NCBI GenBank assembly: GCA_014584695.1
Contig: JACTMI010000034.1
Span: 1-64,000, forward strand
Origin: Acidobacteriota bacterium
GTDB taxonomy: Bacteria; Acidobacteriota; Thermoanaerobaculia; Multivoradales; JAGPDF01
DNA length: 64,000 nucleotides
Reading direction: 5' to 3'
Shown here: positions 26,813-33,960 of the stretch, in pieces
Position numbering within the stretch: position 1 is the stretch's first letter
Layout of the letters: every line of letters begins with the position of its first letter
Translations under genes and position numbers: made by a program
Notes under the pieces: model-generated
The model's input: only the letters and a program-made list of their open reading frames with translations
What the model was told of the DNA's origin: nothing
Database searches by the model: none

Positions 26813-27603
26813 CCCCGACCGGAGCGGCATTCGAACCGCCGTCCGCGCCGGGCGGCCCCGCGCTCTCGGTCGTGGTGCCGCTCTACGACGAAGAAGAGAA
26901 CCTCCCCGAGCTCGACCGCGAGATCCGCACCGCGCTGGCACCGCTCGGCCTGGCCTACGAGGTGATCTACGTCGACGACGGCTCGCGCGACGGCAGCCTC
27001 GAGGTGCTCCGCGGCTTGGCCGCGAGCGACCCGCGGCTGCGCGTCCTGCGCCACCGCCACAACGCCGGGCAGTCGGCCGCGCTCGCCGCCGGCTTCCGCG
27101 CCGCCCGCGGCGAGCTGGTGGCGACCCTCGACGCCGACCTCCAGAACGATCCGGCCGATCTGCCCCGCCTGCTGGCGAAGCTCGAGGAGGGCTTCGACCT
27201 GGTCTCCGGCGTGCGGACCGAGCGGCGGGACAGCTGGGTGCGCCGGGTCTCCTCGCGCATCGCCAACGCGGTGCGCAACTGGGCGACCGCGGAGTCGATC
27301 ACCGACGTCGGCTGCTCGCTCAAGATCTACCGCGCGCGCCACCTGCGCCACCTGCCGCTGTTTTCGGGCATGCACCGGTTCCTGCCCACGCTGGCGCGCT
27401 GGAACGGGGCGACACGGGTCGCCGAGCTCGCCGTCCACCACCGGCCGCGCCGCTTCGGCGTCGCCAAGTACGGCATCGGCAACCGGCTCTTCCGCGCGCT
27501 CGCCGATCTCTTCGCCGTGCGCTGGATGCGGAGCCGCTGGATCGACCCGGCCAACGCCGAGGAGGTCGAAGTCACGCACCGCACGGGAGGTGCCGGCCGA
27601 TGA
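26809..27603 (+). CDS. Glycosyltransferase family 2 (DPM1/ArnC-like, soluble)
   Basis: 264-residue GT-A enzyme. SVVVPLYDEEENLPELDREI opens the fold, VIYVDDGSRDGS binds the nucleotide, and LDADLQNDP supplies the metal-binding DxD. These features match polyprenyl-phosphate hexose synthases (dolichol-phosphate mannose synthase/ArnC types), but the C-terminal transmembrane helices of ArnC/GtrB are missing, so it resembles the short soluble class. It would make a polyprenyl-phosphate sugar, the donor for the GT39 enzyme encoded next. GTG at 26809 overlaps the rfbF stop; an in-frame GTG at 26797 is an alternative. The stop overlaps the next ATG (ATGA). Confidence 0.9.
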   Translation: MTPTGAAFEPPSAPGGPALSVVVPLYDEEENLPELDREIRTALAPLGLAYEVIYVDDGSRDGSLEVLRGLAASDPRLRVLRHRHNAGQSAALAAGFRAARGELVATLDADLQNDPADLPRLLAKLEEGFDLVSGVRTERRDSWVRRVSSRIANAVRNWATAESITDVGCSLKIYRARHLRHLPLFSGMHRFLPTLARWNGATRVAELAVHHRPRRFGVAKYGIGNRLFRALADLFAVRWMRSRWIDPANAEEVEVTHRTGGAGR

Positions 27604-29231
27604 GCTGGGCCGAGCGGATCCTGCTGCTGCTGCTCGGCCTCGTCCTCTTCCTGCCCGGCCTCGGCGCGCGCGATCTCTGGAACCCGGACGAGCCGCGCTA
27701 CGCCGTGGTGGCGCGCGAGATGCTCGAGCGCGGCGACTGGCTGGTACCGCACCTGAACGACCGCCTCTACGCGGAGAAGCCGCCGCTCCACTTCTGGTCG
27801 ATCGCGGCGCTGTCGAAGCTCGCCGGTGGCGTCAGCGAGGTGACCGCCCGTCTCCCCTCGGTCTTGGCCGCGGTGCTGGCGCTCTTCTTCCTTTTCGACC
27901 TCTCCCGCCGGCTGTTCGATCGCGAGGTCGCCTGGACCGCGGTCCTGGTCTTCACGACCGCCGCGAAGATCCTCTGGCAGGGGCGGATCGGCCAGATCGA
28001 CATGACGCTGGTCGCGCTGGTGACGCTGGCGATGGCCTGCTTCGTGCGCGGCCTGACCGAGCGGCGCGACGGGTACTTCCGGCTCTTCTTCGTCGCCGCC
28101 GGGCTGGCGACGCTCGCCAAGGGACCGGTCGGCCTGCTGCCGCCGCTGCTGGCGATCGTGGCCTTCGCGCTCGCGACCGGCCGCCGCGACCTCCTGGGCC
28201 GGATGCGGATCCCGACCGGTCTCGCGCTCTGGGCGGCGATCGTCCTCGCCTGGCTCGCGCCGGCGATCCTCTCGGCGGGGCGCGAGTACTTCGACATCAT
28301 CGTCCTGCGCCAGAACCTCACCCGTTATGCCGAGCCGTGGCATCACCAGCAGCCCTGGTACTACTACCTCGAGGTGATCCCGGCGGACTTCTTCCCCTGG
28401 TCGTTCTTCCTGCCGGGGGCGATCTGGATCGGCTGGCGGCGGTTTGTCGCCGAAGAGCGGCGCGGCTACGCCTTCGCCCTCGCCTGGGCGTTCGTGACCC
28501 TGCTCTTCTTCAGCTTCTCGCCCGGCAAGCGAACCGTCTACGTCCTCACGATGTACCCGGCGCTCGCGCTGCTGGTCGCGGCCTCTTTCGTGGAGATCCG
28601 GCGCAGCTGGCCGCGCCTGCGCGGCTGGCTAGTCGTGCCGGCGGCCGTCCTCGCGCTGCTGGCGACGCTCGTGCCGGCGGCCGGTTTCTACCTCGTCCGC
28701 TTCCGGCCCGAGCGAATCTCCCGCCGCCTCGCCGAGCTCGAGCCGCTCGGCCCCGGCGTGTTGCCGCTCCTGCTCCTCTTCGGCATCGGGCTCTCGGTCG
28801 CCGCGCTCGCGGCGCTGCTCGGCGCGCTGCGCGGCTCGACGCGGCGGGTGACCGGCGCGCTCGCCACCGGCATGGGCGCGGTCGCGGTCGCCGCCGCCGT
28901 GCTGCTGCTGCCCCGCTTCGACGCGGTCAAGTCCGCGCGGCCGCTCGCCGAGCATCTGGTCGAAATCGCCGCTCCGGACGAGCCCTACGCCATCTGGCCA
29001 CGTCTCGACCCGACCTTCGTCTTCTACTCCCACCGGTTCGCGGTCGAGCTGCGCGGCGAGGAGCATTTGCGCGCCTTCGTCGCCGGCCCCGGCCGCGTCT
29101 GGCTCCTCGCCGAGCGCGACGACTGGGCCCGCCTCGCCCCGCCCCTCCCCCTGGTCGAAATCGACCGCGACCCCGACCTCCGGGAAGGCTACCTCCTCCT
29201 CACCCGGCCGGAGCCTGCCCCCGCGCCTTGA
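27600..29231 (+). CDS. ArnT-like glycosyltransferase family 39 membrane protein
   Basis: 543-residue polytopic inner-membrane enzyme. After helix 1, LWNPDEPRYAVVAREMLERG gives the catalytic DE region of GT39/GT83 (PMT/ArnT) proteins. KPPLHFWSIA and ILWQGRIGQIDM are further ArnT-like motifs. About 11 helices fill residues 5-430 and a short periplasmic domain closes the protein (YAIWPRLDPTFVFYS). It transfers a sugar from a polyprenyl-phosphate donor, probably made by the preceding GT2, to a periplasmic acceptor such as lipid A or a glycan. It is coupled to the GT2 (ATGA) and is the last gene of the operon. The 3' end, from the stop region on, was copied in the 206-bp tandem duplication that follows. 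Confidence 0.88.
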   Translation: MSWAERILLLLLGLVLFLPGLGARDLWNPDEPRYAVVAREMLERGDWLVPHLNDRLYAEKPPLHFWSIAALSKLAGGVSEVTARLPSVLAAVLALFFLFDLSRRLFDREVAWTAVLVFTTAAKILWQGRIGQIDMTLVALVTLAMACFVRGLTERRDGYFRLFFVAAGLATLAKGPVGLLPPLLAIVAFALATGRRDLLGRMRIPTGLALWAAIVLAWLAPAILSAGREYFDIIVLRQNLTRYAEPWHHQQPWYYYLEVIPADFFPWSFFLPGAIWIGWRRFVAEERRGYAFALAWAFVTLLFFSFSPGKRTVYVLTMYPALALLVAASFVEIRRSWPRLRGWLVVPAAVLALLATLVPAAGFYLVRFRPERISRRLAELEPLGPGVLPLLLLFGIGLSVAALAALLGALRGSTRRVTGALATGMGAVAVAAAVLLLPRFDAVKSARPLAEHLVEIAAPDEPYAIWPRLDPTFVFYSHRFAVELRGEEHLRAFVAGPGRVWLLAERDDWARLAPPLPLVEIDRDPDLREGYLLLTRPEPAPAP

Positions 29232-29615
29232 ACGCCGGCCCGGCAGGCTCGACAGCCTCCGGTCTCCCGCCGCGCGGATGGGCAGTACCAGAGAAAAGCA
29301 AGAGCGTTCTGTTGAAGGGGTCGGTGGGCTGGTGCTGGTGTGTTCGCCGAGACGTCCGCGGCGACCGTCAGCACGCCGACGCCGCCGACGCCGCCAGCTC
29401 CGGCACCAGCTCCAGCTCCCCTGCCTCCGCGCCTTGAAGGCCGGGCCCGCTGGGCTGACGACCTCCGGTCGCCGGGCGCGCGGCCGGGCGGAAGCAGAGA
29501 GAAGCAAAAGCGTTCTGTTGAAGGGGTCGGTGGCCTGGCGCGGGTGGGTCCGCCGCCACGTCCGCGGCGGCCGTCAGCACGCCAGCGCCACCGGCGCCGC
29601 CAGCTCCGGCTAGCT
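29225..29615. repeat. 206-bp tandem duplication containing the 3' end of the ArnT-like gene
   Basis: Copy 1 (29225-29430) and partial copy 2 (29431 to about 29615) align at a constant offset of 206 bp. GCCTTGA is at 29225 and 29431, CGTTCTGTTG at 29305 and 29511, and GTCAGCAC at 29367 and 29573. The first copy starts within the last codons and stop of the ArnT-like gene. Copies differ by many substitutions, so the event is not recent. No plausible protein is encoded on either strand. Confidence 0.85.
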
Positions 29616-29842
29616 TGCTCACGGCCGTGGCCTCCGCCAATGCCTCACCGGAGAGTCACCCAAGACCCCGAAACCCAAGCCTTCCTTCTAAGGAGCTTTT
29701 CGCTTTTCGCCCCTTGCCTCTTTCCCTCTCGACTTCGCGTCTGCCTGCACTGCGGTCGCACGGCACTCGAAGGGCCGGTTTCACGTCGGGGCTGGGCGGT
29801 CAGGAAGGCCGAGGGGCAGGAGGGCGGGCGGGGGGGCCCGGG
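29616..29842. other. Non-coding gap, AT-richer, with a weak terminator-like hairpin
   Basis: No gene is supported in this stretch between the duplication and the convergent glycosyltransferase. Base composition is visibly less GC-rich around 29640-29740. A small TCCTT/AAGGA hairpin (29683-29694), followed by GCTTTT and CGCTTTT, could terminate the upstream operon on the plus strand, but the stem is only 5 bp. Confidence 0.35.
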
Positions 29843-30712
29843 TCAGTCGTCGTCGGGGCGCTTCCAGGTGGTGACGCTGTCGTCGAAGGCGGGCAGGCGG
29901 AGGTCCTCGCCGCGGGCGGCGCGGATGCGGTACTCCCAGAGGCGGGCGTACTTCAACAAGACGCCGAAAGCCTGGAGGGTGCAGACGACGAAGCCGTGCG
30001 TGCCGTCGAGGAAGCCGCGCTGGACGACGTAGGTGCGCAGGAAGCGCCAGAGCGGACGCAGCGCGAGCTCGACGAAGCCCGAGCGGCGGCCGTCGCGGAA
30101 TGCCTGGGCGGCCCCCCACTCGGCGTAGTTCAGGAACTTCGGAAAGTACTGGTCGAACGTGCGGAAGGTGTAGTGGAGGAAGGGGTGCGCGAGCACCGGC
30201 ACCGGCCCCTCGATCTCGAGGTCGGCGTGGACCCGGCGGTTCGGGTAGCGCCCCTTGTCGCGCCGGAACAGCCGCACCACCTTGTCCGTCGACCAGCCGG
30301 AGTGGCGGATCACCTTGTCGATGAAGACGTTCTCGCGCCGGATGTAGTAGCCGTTGACCGCCGGTCGGGTGGCGAGCACGGTCAGAATCTCGCGCGCCAG
30401 GGGCTCCGGCACCCGCTCGTCCGCGTCGATGATCAGCACCCAGTCGTGCTGGACCCGGTCGATCGCCCAGTTCTTCTGCGCCGCGGAGCCGAAATACTCG
30501 CGCTGCATCACCGTCACCGGATAGCGCTTCGCACCCTCGACCGTGCGGTCGGTCGAGAACGAGTCGACCAGCAGGATCTCGTCGGCCCACAGCACCGACT
30601 CGATGCACTCGGCGACGTTGACCTCCTCGTTGAAGGTGGTGATGATCACCGAGACGGCTTGCCGGCCCGGCGCGGCGCGCAGCGCTTCGAGGGTCGAGGT
30701 CTTGGCGGCCAC
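29843..30712 (-). CDS. Glycosyltransferase family 2 (WaaE/KdtX-like)
   Basis: 289-residue GT-A enzyme with SVIITTFNEEVNVAECIESV at the N-terminus, LLVDSFSTDRTVE as the nucleotide-binding strand, and VLIIDADERVPE holding the metal-binding acid residues. The following GYYIRRENVFIDKVIRHSGW and RLFRRDKGRYPNRRVHADLE are typical of the WaaE/KdtX group, which add glucose to the lipopolysaccharide inner core. The C-terminal part (YFPKFLNYAEWGA, FLDGTHGFVVCTLQAFGV) is amphipathic and suggests membrane association. It starts 4 nt after ymdB and belongs to the rny-ymdB transcript, an odd pairing of RNA turnover and envelope genes. Confidence 0.88.
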   Translation of the reverse strand: MAAKTSTLEALRAAPGRQAVSVIITTFNEEVNVAECIESVLWADEILLVDSFSTDRTVEGAKRYPVTVMQREYFGSAAQKNWAIDRVQHDWVLIIDADERVPEPLAREILTVLATRPAVNGYYIRRENVFIDKVIRHSGWSTDKVVRLFRRDKGRYPNRRVHADLEIEGPVPVLAHPFLHYTFRTFDQYFPKFLNYAEWGAAQAFRDGRRSGFVELALRPLWRFLRTYVVQRGFLDGTHGFVVCTLQAFGVLLKYARLWEYRIRAARGEDLRLPAFDDSVTTWKRPDDD

Positions 30713-30716
30713 GGGG

Positions 30717-31505
30717 TCACACCTCCCGGTCGGGAATCAGCAGGCGCTCGATGGCGCGCGCGCGGCCGGTCGACTCGTCGACGTCGATCACCGCCGCGGC
30801 CAGCCGGACGTCGCGCTTGGCCACCTCGAAAGTCGACGGCGTCTGCAGCAGGAAGCGCTGCAGCACCCGGTCGGCGCGGAAGCCGATCACGCCCTCGTAC
30901 GGTCCGGTCATGCCGGCGTCGGTCAGGAAGGCCGTGCCGCCCGGCAGCACCCGTTCGTCGGCGGTCGGCACGTGGGTGTGCGTCCCCACCACCGCCGAGA
31001 CGCGGCCGTCGAGGTAGACGCCGAGCGCCTGCTTCTCGCTCGTCGCCTCGGCGTGGAAGTCGACGAAGATCACCTTGGCGCGCCCGCCGATCTCGGCCAG
31101 CAAGCGGTCGGCGGCGGCGAAGGGCGAGTCGACGTTCCTCAGGAAGACCTGGCCTTCCAGGTTCACCGTCGCCACCGGCACCCCCGCGGCGGTTTCGCCC
31201 AGGTGGAGGCCGCGGCCGGGATTGCCGGCCGGGTAGTTGTCCGGCCGCAGCAGCCGCGGCTCGCGCTCGAGCAGGTCCGCGACCTCCTTCTTGTCCCAGA
31301 TGTGGTTGCCGGAGGTCAGGCAATGGATCGGCAGCTCGTCGAGCTCCTCGAGCACGTCCGGGGTGACGCCGAAACCGCCCGCGGCGTTCTCGACGTTGAC
31401 GATCACGTAGTCGGCGCGGTGCTCGTCGACCAGGCGCGGCAGCAGCCGGCCGAGCGCCTTGCGCCCGGGCTTGCCGATCACGTCGCCGACGAACAGGATC
31501 TTCAC
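30717..31505 (-). CDS. ymdB: YmdB-type metallophosphoesterase (2',3'-cyclic nucleotide phosphodiesterase)
   Basis: 262 residues. Calcineurin-like phosphoesterase of the YmdB/TIGR00282 family; the Bacillus protein hydrolyses 2',3'-cAMP and affects development. Metal ligands are visible in [36 protein letters not shown] and [13 protein letters not shown]. The GTG at 31505 overlaps the rny stop (GTGA). The rny-ymdB pairing is conserved in many phyla and ties the product to RNA turnover. Cytoplasmic, with no signal peptide. Confidence 0.95.
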   Translation of the reverse strand: MKILFVGDVIGKPGRKALGRLLPRLVDEHRADYVIVNVENAAGGFGVTPDVLEELDELPIHCLTSGNHIWDKKEVADLLEREPRLLRPDNYPAGNPGRGLHLGETAAGVPVATVNLEGQVFLRNVDSPFAAADRLLAEIGGRAKVIFVDFHAEATSEKQALGVYLDGRVSAVVGTHTHVPTADERVLPGGTAFLTDAGMTGPYEGVIGFRADRVLQRFLLQTPSTFEVAKRDVRLAAAVIDVDESTGRARAIERLLIPDREV

Positions 31506-33070
31506 TTCGCGTACTCGACCGCGCGCGTCTCGCGGATCACGGTGACGCGGATCTGCCCCGGATAGGTCAGCTCCGCCTCGATCTTGCGCGCCACCTCCTT
31601 CGACAGCCAGAGCGCCTCCTCGTCGGAGAGCTTGCCGCTGTCGACGATGATCCGCACCTCGCGGCCGGCTTGGATGGCGAAGCTCTTCTGCACCCCCTTG
31701 AAGGCGCCGGCGATCTCCTCGAGCTTCTGCAGCCGCTGCACGTAGCTCTCGAGCACCTCGCGGCGGGCGCCCGGCCGGGCGGCGGAGAGCGCGTCGGAGG
31801 CGGTCACCAGCACCGCCTCGACCGAGCGCGGATCGTAGTCGCCATGGTGGCAGGCCATGGCGTGGACCACCTCCTCCGACTCGCCGTACTTGCGCAGCAG
31901 CTCGATGCCGAGCTCGAGGTGGGTGCCGTCGACCTCGCGGTCGATCGCCTTGCCGATGTCGTGCAGCAGGCCCGCGCGCTTGGCGACCGCGACGTTGACC
32001 TTGAGCTCGCCGGCCATGGCGGCGGCCAGGAAAGCCACCTCCTTGGAGTGCTGGAGCACGTTCTGGCCGTAGCTGTAGCGGTAGCGGAGCCGGCCGAGCA
32101 GCTTGACCAGCTCCGGATGCATGCCGGGGATCTTGAGCTCGAGCAGGGCGGCGTCGCCGTCCTGCTGGATCCGCTGCTCGAACTCCGCCTTGACCTTCTC
32201 GACCACTTCCTCGATGCGCGCGGGGTGGATCCGCCCGTCGGCGATCAGCCGCTCGAGCGCCACCCGCGCGATCTCGCGCCGGAAGGGGTCGAAGCCGGAG
32301 AGGATCACCGCTTCCGGCGTGTCGTCGACGATCAGGTCGACGCCGGTCGCCATCTCCAGGGCGCGGATGTTGCGCCCCTCGCGGCCGATGATGCGGCCCT
32401 TCATCTCGTCGCTCGGCAGCTCGACCACCGAGACCGTGGTTTCCGAGACGTAGTCGGAGGCCAGGCGCTGCACCGCCAGCCCCATCAGCCACTGCGCCTT
32501 GCGACTGCCCTGCTCGCGCGCCTCGTCCTCGATCCGCTTGACGATGTGGGCGGCCTCGATCTTGGCTTCGTTCTCGAGCGAGCGGACCAGCTCCTCCTTG
32601 GCCTGCTGCGCGGTCAGCCCGGCGACCTGCTCGAGCCGCTGGCGGGCCTCGGCGCCGAGCCGCTCGATCTCGCGCTCGCGCTCCTCGGCGGCGCGCTCGC
32701 GGCCGTCGACCGCCTTCTCGCGCCCGCCCAACTCGCGGTCGCGCTGGTCCTGCTGCTCCTGGCGCTTGTCGAGCGCGTCCTCTTTCTGGGTCAGCCGCCG
32801 CTCGATCGCCTCGATCTCCGAGCGGCGCTTGCGCGAGGCGGTTTCGAACTCGCCGCGCGCCTGGAGCAGCTTTTCCTTGGCTGCGAGGTCGGCCTCGCGC
32901 ACCTTCGTCTCGGCTTCGCGGCGCGCCTCCTCGAGCACCCGCTCGGCTTGGCGGCGGGCCTCGACGACGGTGTCCCGCGCGGCGCGCCGGGTCTGCGCCC
33001 AGGCGAAGCCCAGGGCGGCCAGCGCCAGCACGAGTCCGCCGGCGATCCACAAGAGAGAAGTCATACCCAC
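31502..33070 (-). CDS. rny: Ribonuclease Y
   Basis: 522-residue membrane-anchored endoribonuclease that starts bulk mRNA decay. An N-terminal transmembrane helix (about 5-25) is followed by a long charged coiled coil (about 30-200) and a KH domain (about 210-275, with [15 protein letters not shown]). The HD phosphodiesterase domain comes next ([18 protein letters not shown] with the HD pair; [11 protein letters not shown] further on). The order and length match RNase Y exactly. The ATG at 33070 has a GGGGGTG-like site upstream. It lies after zapA and the 6S RNA candidate on the same strand. Confidence 0.97.
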   Translation of the reverse strand: MGMTSLLWIAGGLVLALAALGFAWAQTRRAARDTVVEARRQAERVLEEARREAETKVREADLAAKEKLLQARGEFETASRKRRSEIEAIERRLTQKEDALDKRQEQQDQRDRELGGREKAVDGRERAAEEREREIERLGAEARQRLEQVAGLTAQQAKEELVRSLENEAKIEAAHIVKRIEDEAREQGSRKAQWLMGLAVQRLASDYVSETTVSVVELPSDEMKGRIIGREGRNIRALEMATGVDLIVDDTPEAVILSGFDPFRREIARVALERLIADGRIHPARIEEVVEKVKAEFEQRIQQDGDAALLELKIPGMHPELVKLLGRLRYRYSYGQNVLQHSKEVAFLAAAMAGELKVNVAVAKRAGLLHDIGKAIDREVDGTHLELGIELLRKYGESEEVVHAMACHHGDYDPRSVEAVLVTASDALSAARPGARREVLESYVQRLQKLEEIAGAFKGVQKSFAIQAGREVRIIVDSGKLSDEEALWLSKEVARKIEAELTYPGQIRVTVIRETRAVEYAK

Positions 33071-33156
33071 ACCCCCGGGACGAGGGGGGAGGCGAGAAGG
33101 CCGGGCGCCGGAAGGTGTGCGGACACCCCCCGAGACGGCTGTGAGCGACGCGGCGC

Positions 33157-33331
33157 CTAGAACCTGAAGCGCGTCAGGTGGGTGTCCTCATGAGCGGCCC
33201 TCAGCGTCCCGGTCGAAGCCGGGCAGGCACAGACCGCGCGGATGTTGGACTCCCGGGTAACGAATGTTGGTTCTACGGTGCGTCGGCTCATCAGCAACCG
33301 CTCAGGGGGTGCCGCAACTCCTGGATTCTCT
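33157..33331 (-). ncRNA. ssrS: 6S RNA candidate
   Basis: On the minus strand the segment has the elements of 6S RNA. A closing stem pairs AGAATCCAGGAGTTGC (5' side) with GCGCTTCAGGTTCT (3' side). A 5' CCCCCTGAGCGG element and a 3' GAGGACACCCACCTG element correspond to conserved bubble-flanking motifs of known 6S RNAs. An apical hairpin, CCCGGCTTCGACCGGG, lies between them. It sits directly downstream of zapA, the classic position of ssrS in Proteobacteria. 6S RNA binds the housekeeping RNA polymerase holoenzyme and represses transcription in stationary phase. Ends are approximate; no covariance model was run. Confidence 0.75.
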
Positions 33332-33362
33332 CGGCCTCGCCGACCGCTGGCCGCCGTCCCGT

Positions 33363-33659
33363 TCACGTCAGGACTCCGGTCAGACGCTCGGCGAGCGCCG
33401 TCACCCGTGTCTCGATCTCGCCCCGTTCCCCTTCGAAGTGCTGCCGGTTCCGGGACAATTCGTCGGCCAAGTTGAGCGCCACCAGGATGGCGAGCCGGGA
33501 CGGATCCACCTGGTGCAGGTGTCCGGCCAGCTCCCGCATCCGGCGATCGACCTCGCCGGCGAGCTCCGTCAAGTGTTCCGGATCCTGGCTGCTCCGCAAG
33601 ACGTAGGTCGCACCGAAAATCTCGACTTCCTGCGCGGTGACGACCTCGTTGTCGCTCAT
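33363..33659 (-). CDS. zapA: Cell division protein ZapA
   Basis: 98-residue FtsZ-bundling protein. The fold is visible as an N-terminal beta region (VEIFGATYVLRSSQDPEHL) and a helix with DPSRLAILVALNLADELSR. A C-terminal coiled coil follows (EGERGEIETRVTALAERL). The ATG at 33659 was chosen over an upstream frame because it gives the normal length and AAGGAG lies upstream. The neighbours pheT, a ZapB-like gene and the 6S RNA candidate repeat an arrangement known from other bacteria (zapA-ssrS). Confidence 0.92.
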   Translation of the reverse strand: MSDNEVVTAQEVEIFGATYVLRSSQDPEHLTELAGEVDRRMRELAGHLHQVDPSRLAILVALNLADELSRNRQHFEGERGEIETRVTALAERLTGVLT

Positions 33660-33726
33660 CCTTCCGAGCTCCTTGCGGCCAACCGAGGACCTGGGGACCA
33701 ACGGAAGTGTATACCAGGAAAGGCCT

Positions 33727-33960
33727 TCACCCGCGCGGGGCGAGCGCTTCGAGCCGCCCGACCAGGGCCTCGACGCGGCGCCGGATCTCGTCGCGGTCCT
33801 TGCGCCAGGCGGCGGCCCCGTCCCCGCGCGCCCCGTTGCGCGCGGTCTCGAGCTCGGCCACGCGGCGTTCGAGCCGCGCGTTCTCCTCGGTCAGGGCTTC
33901 GATCCGTGCGATCGCCGCGGCGACTCGCGCTTCGAGTGGCTCCAGGAACTCCAGGCTCAT
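33727..33960 (-). CDS. ZapB-like small coiled-coil protein
   Basis: 77-residue protein that is almost entirely helical with heptad spacing (LEFLEPLEARVAAAIARIE, ALTEENARLERRVAELE). It starts within the pheT stop (ATGA) and is followed 67 nt later by zapA. Size, coiled coil and position match the ZapB-like proteins encoded next to zapA in many genomes, where they link the Z-ring to chromosome or pole factors. Sequence similarity in such short coiled coils is weak, so the call rests mainly on context. Confidence 0.75.
   Translation of the reverse strand: MSLEFLEPLEARVAAAIARIEALTEENARLERRVAELETARNGARGDGAAAWRKDRDEIRRRVEALVGRLEALAPRG

Noticed and set aside
29278-29640. Small open frames on both strands in the 206-bp repeat
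   Set aside because: The translated copies differ in frame content and are low complexity; no start signals and no conserved peptide.
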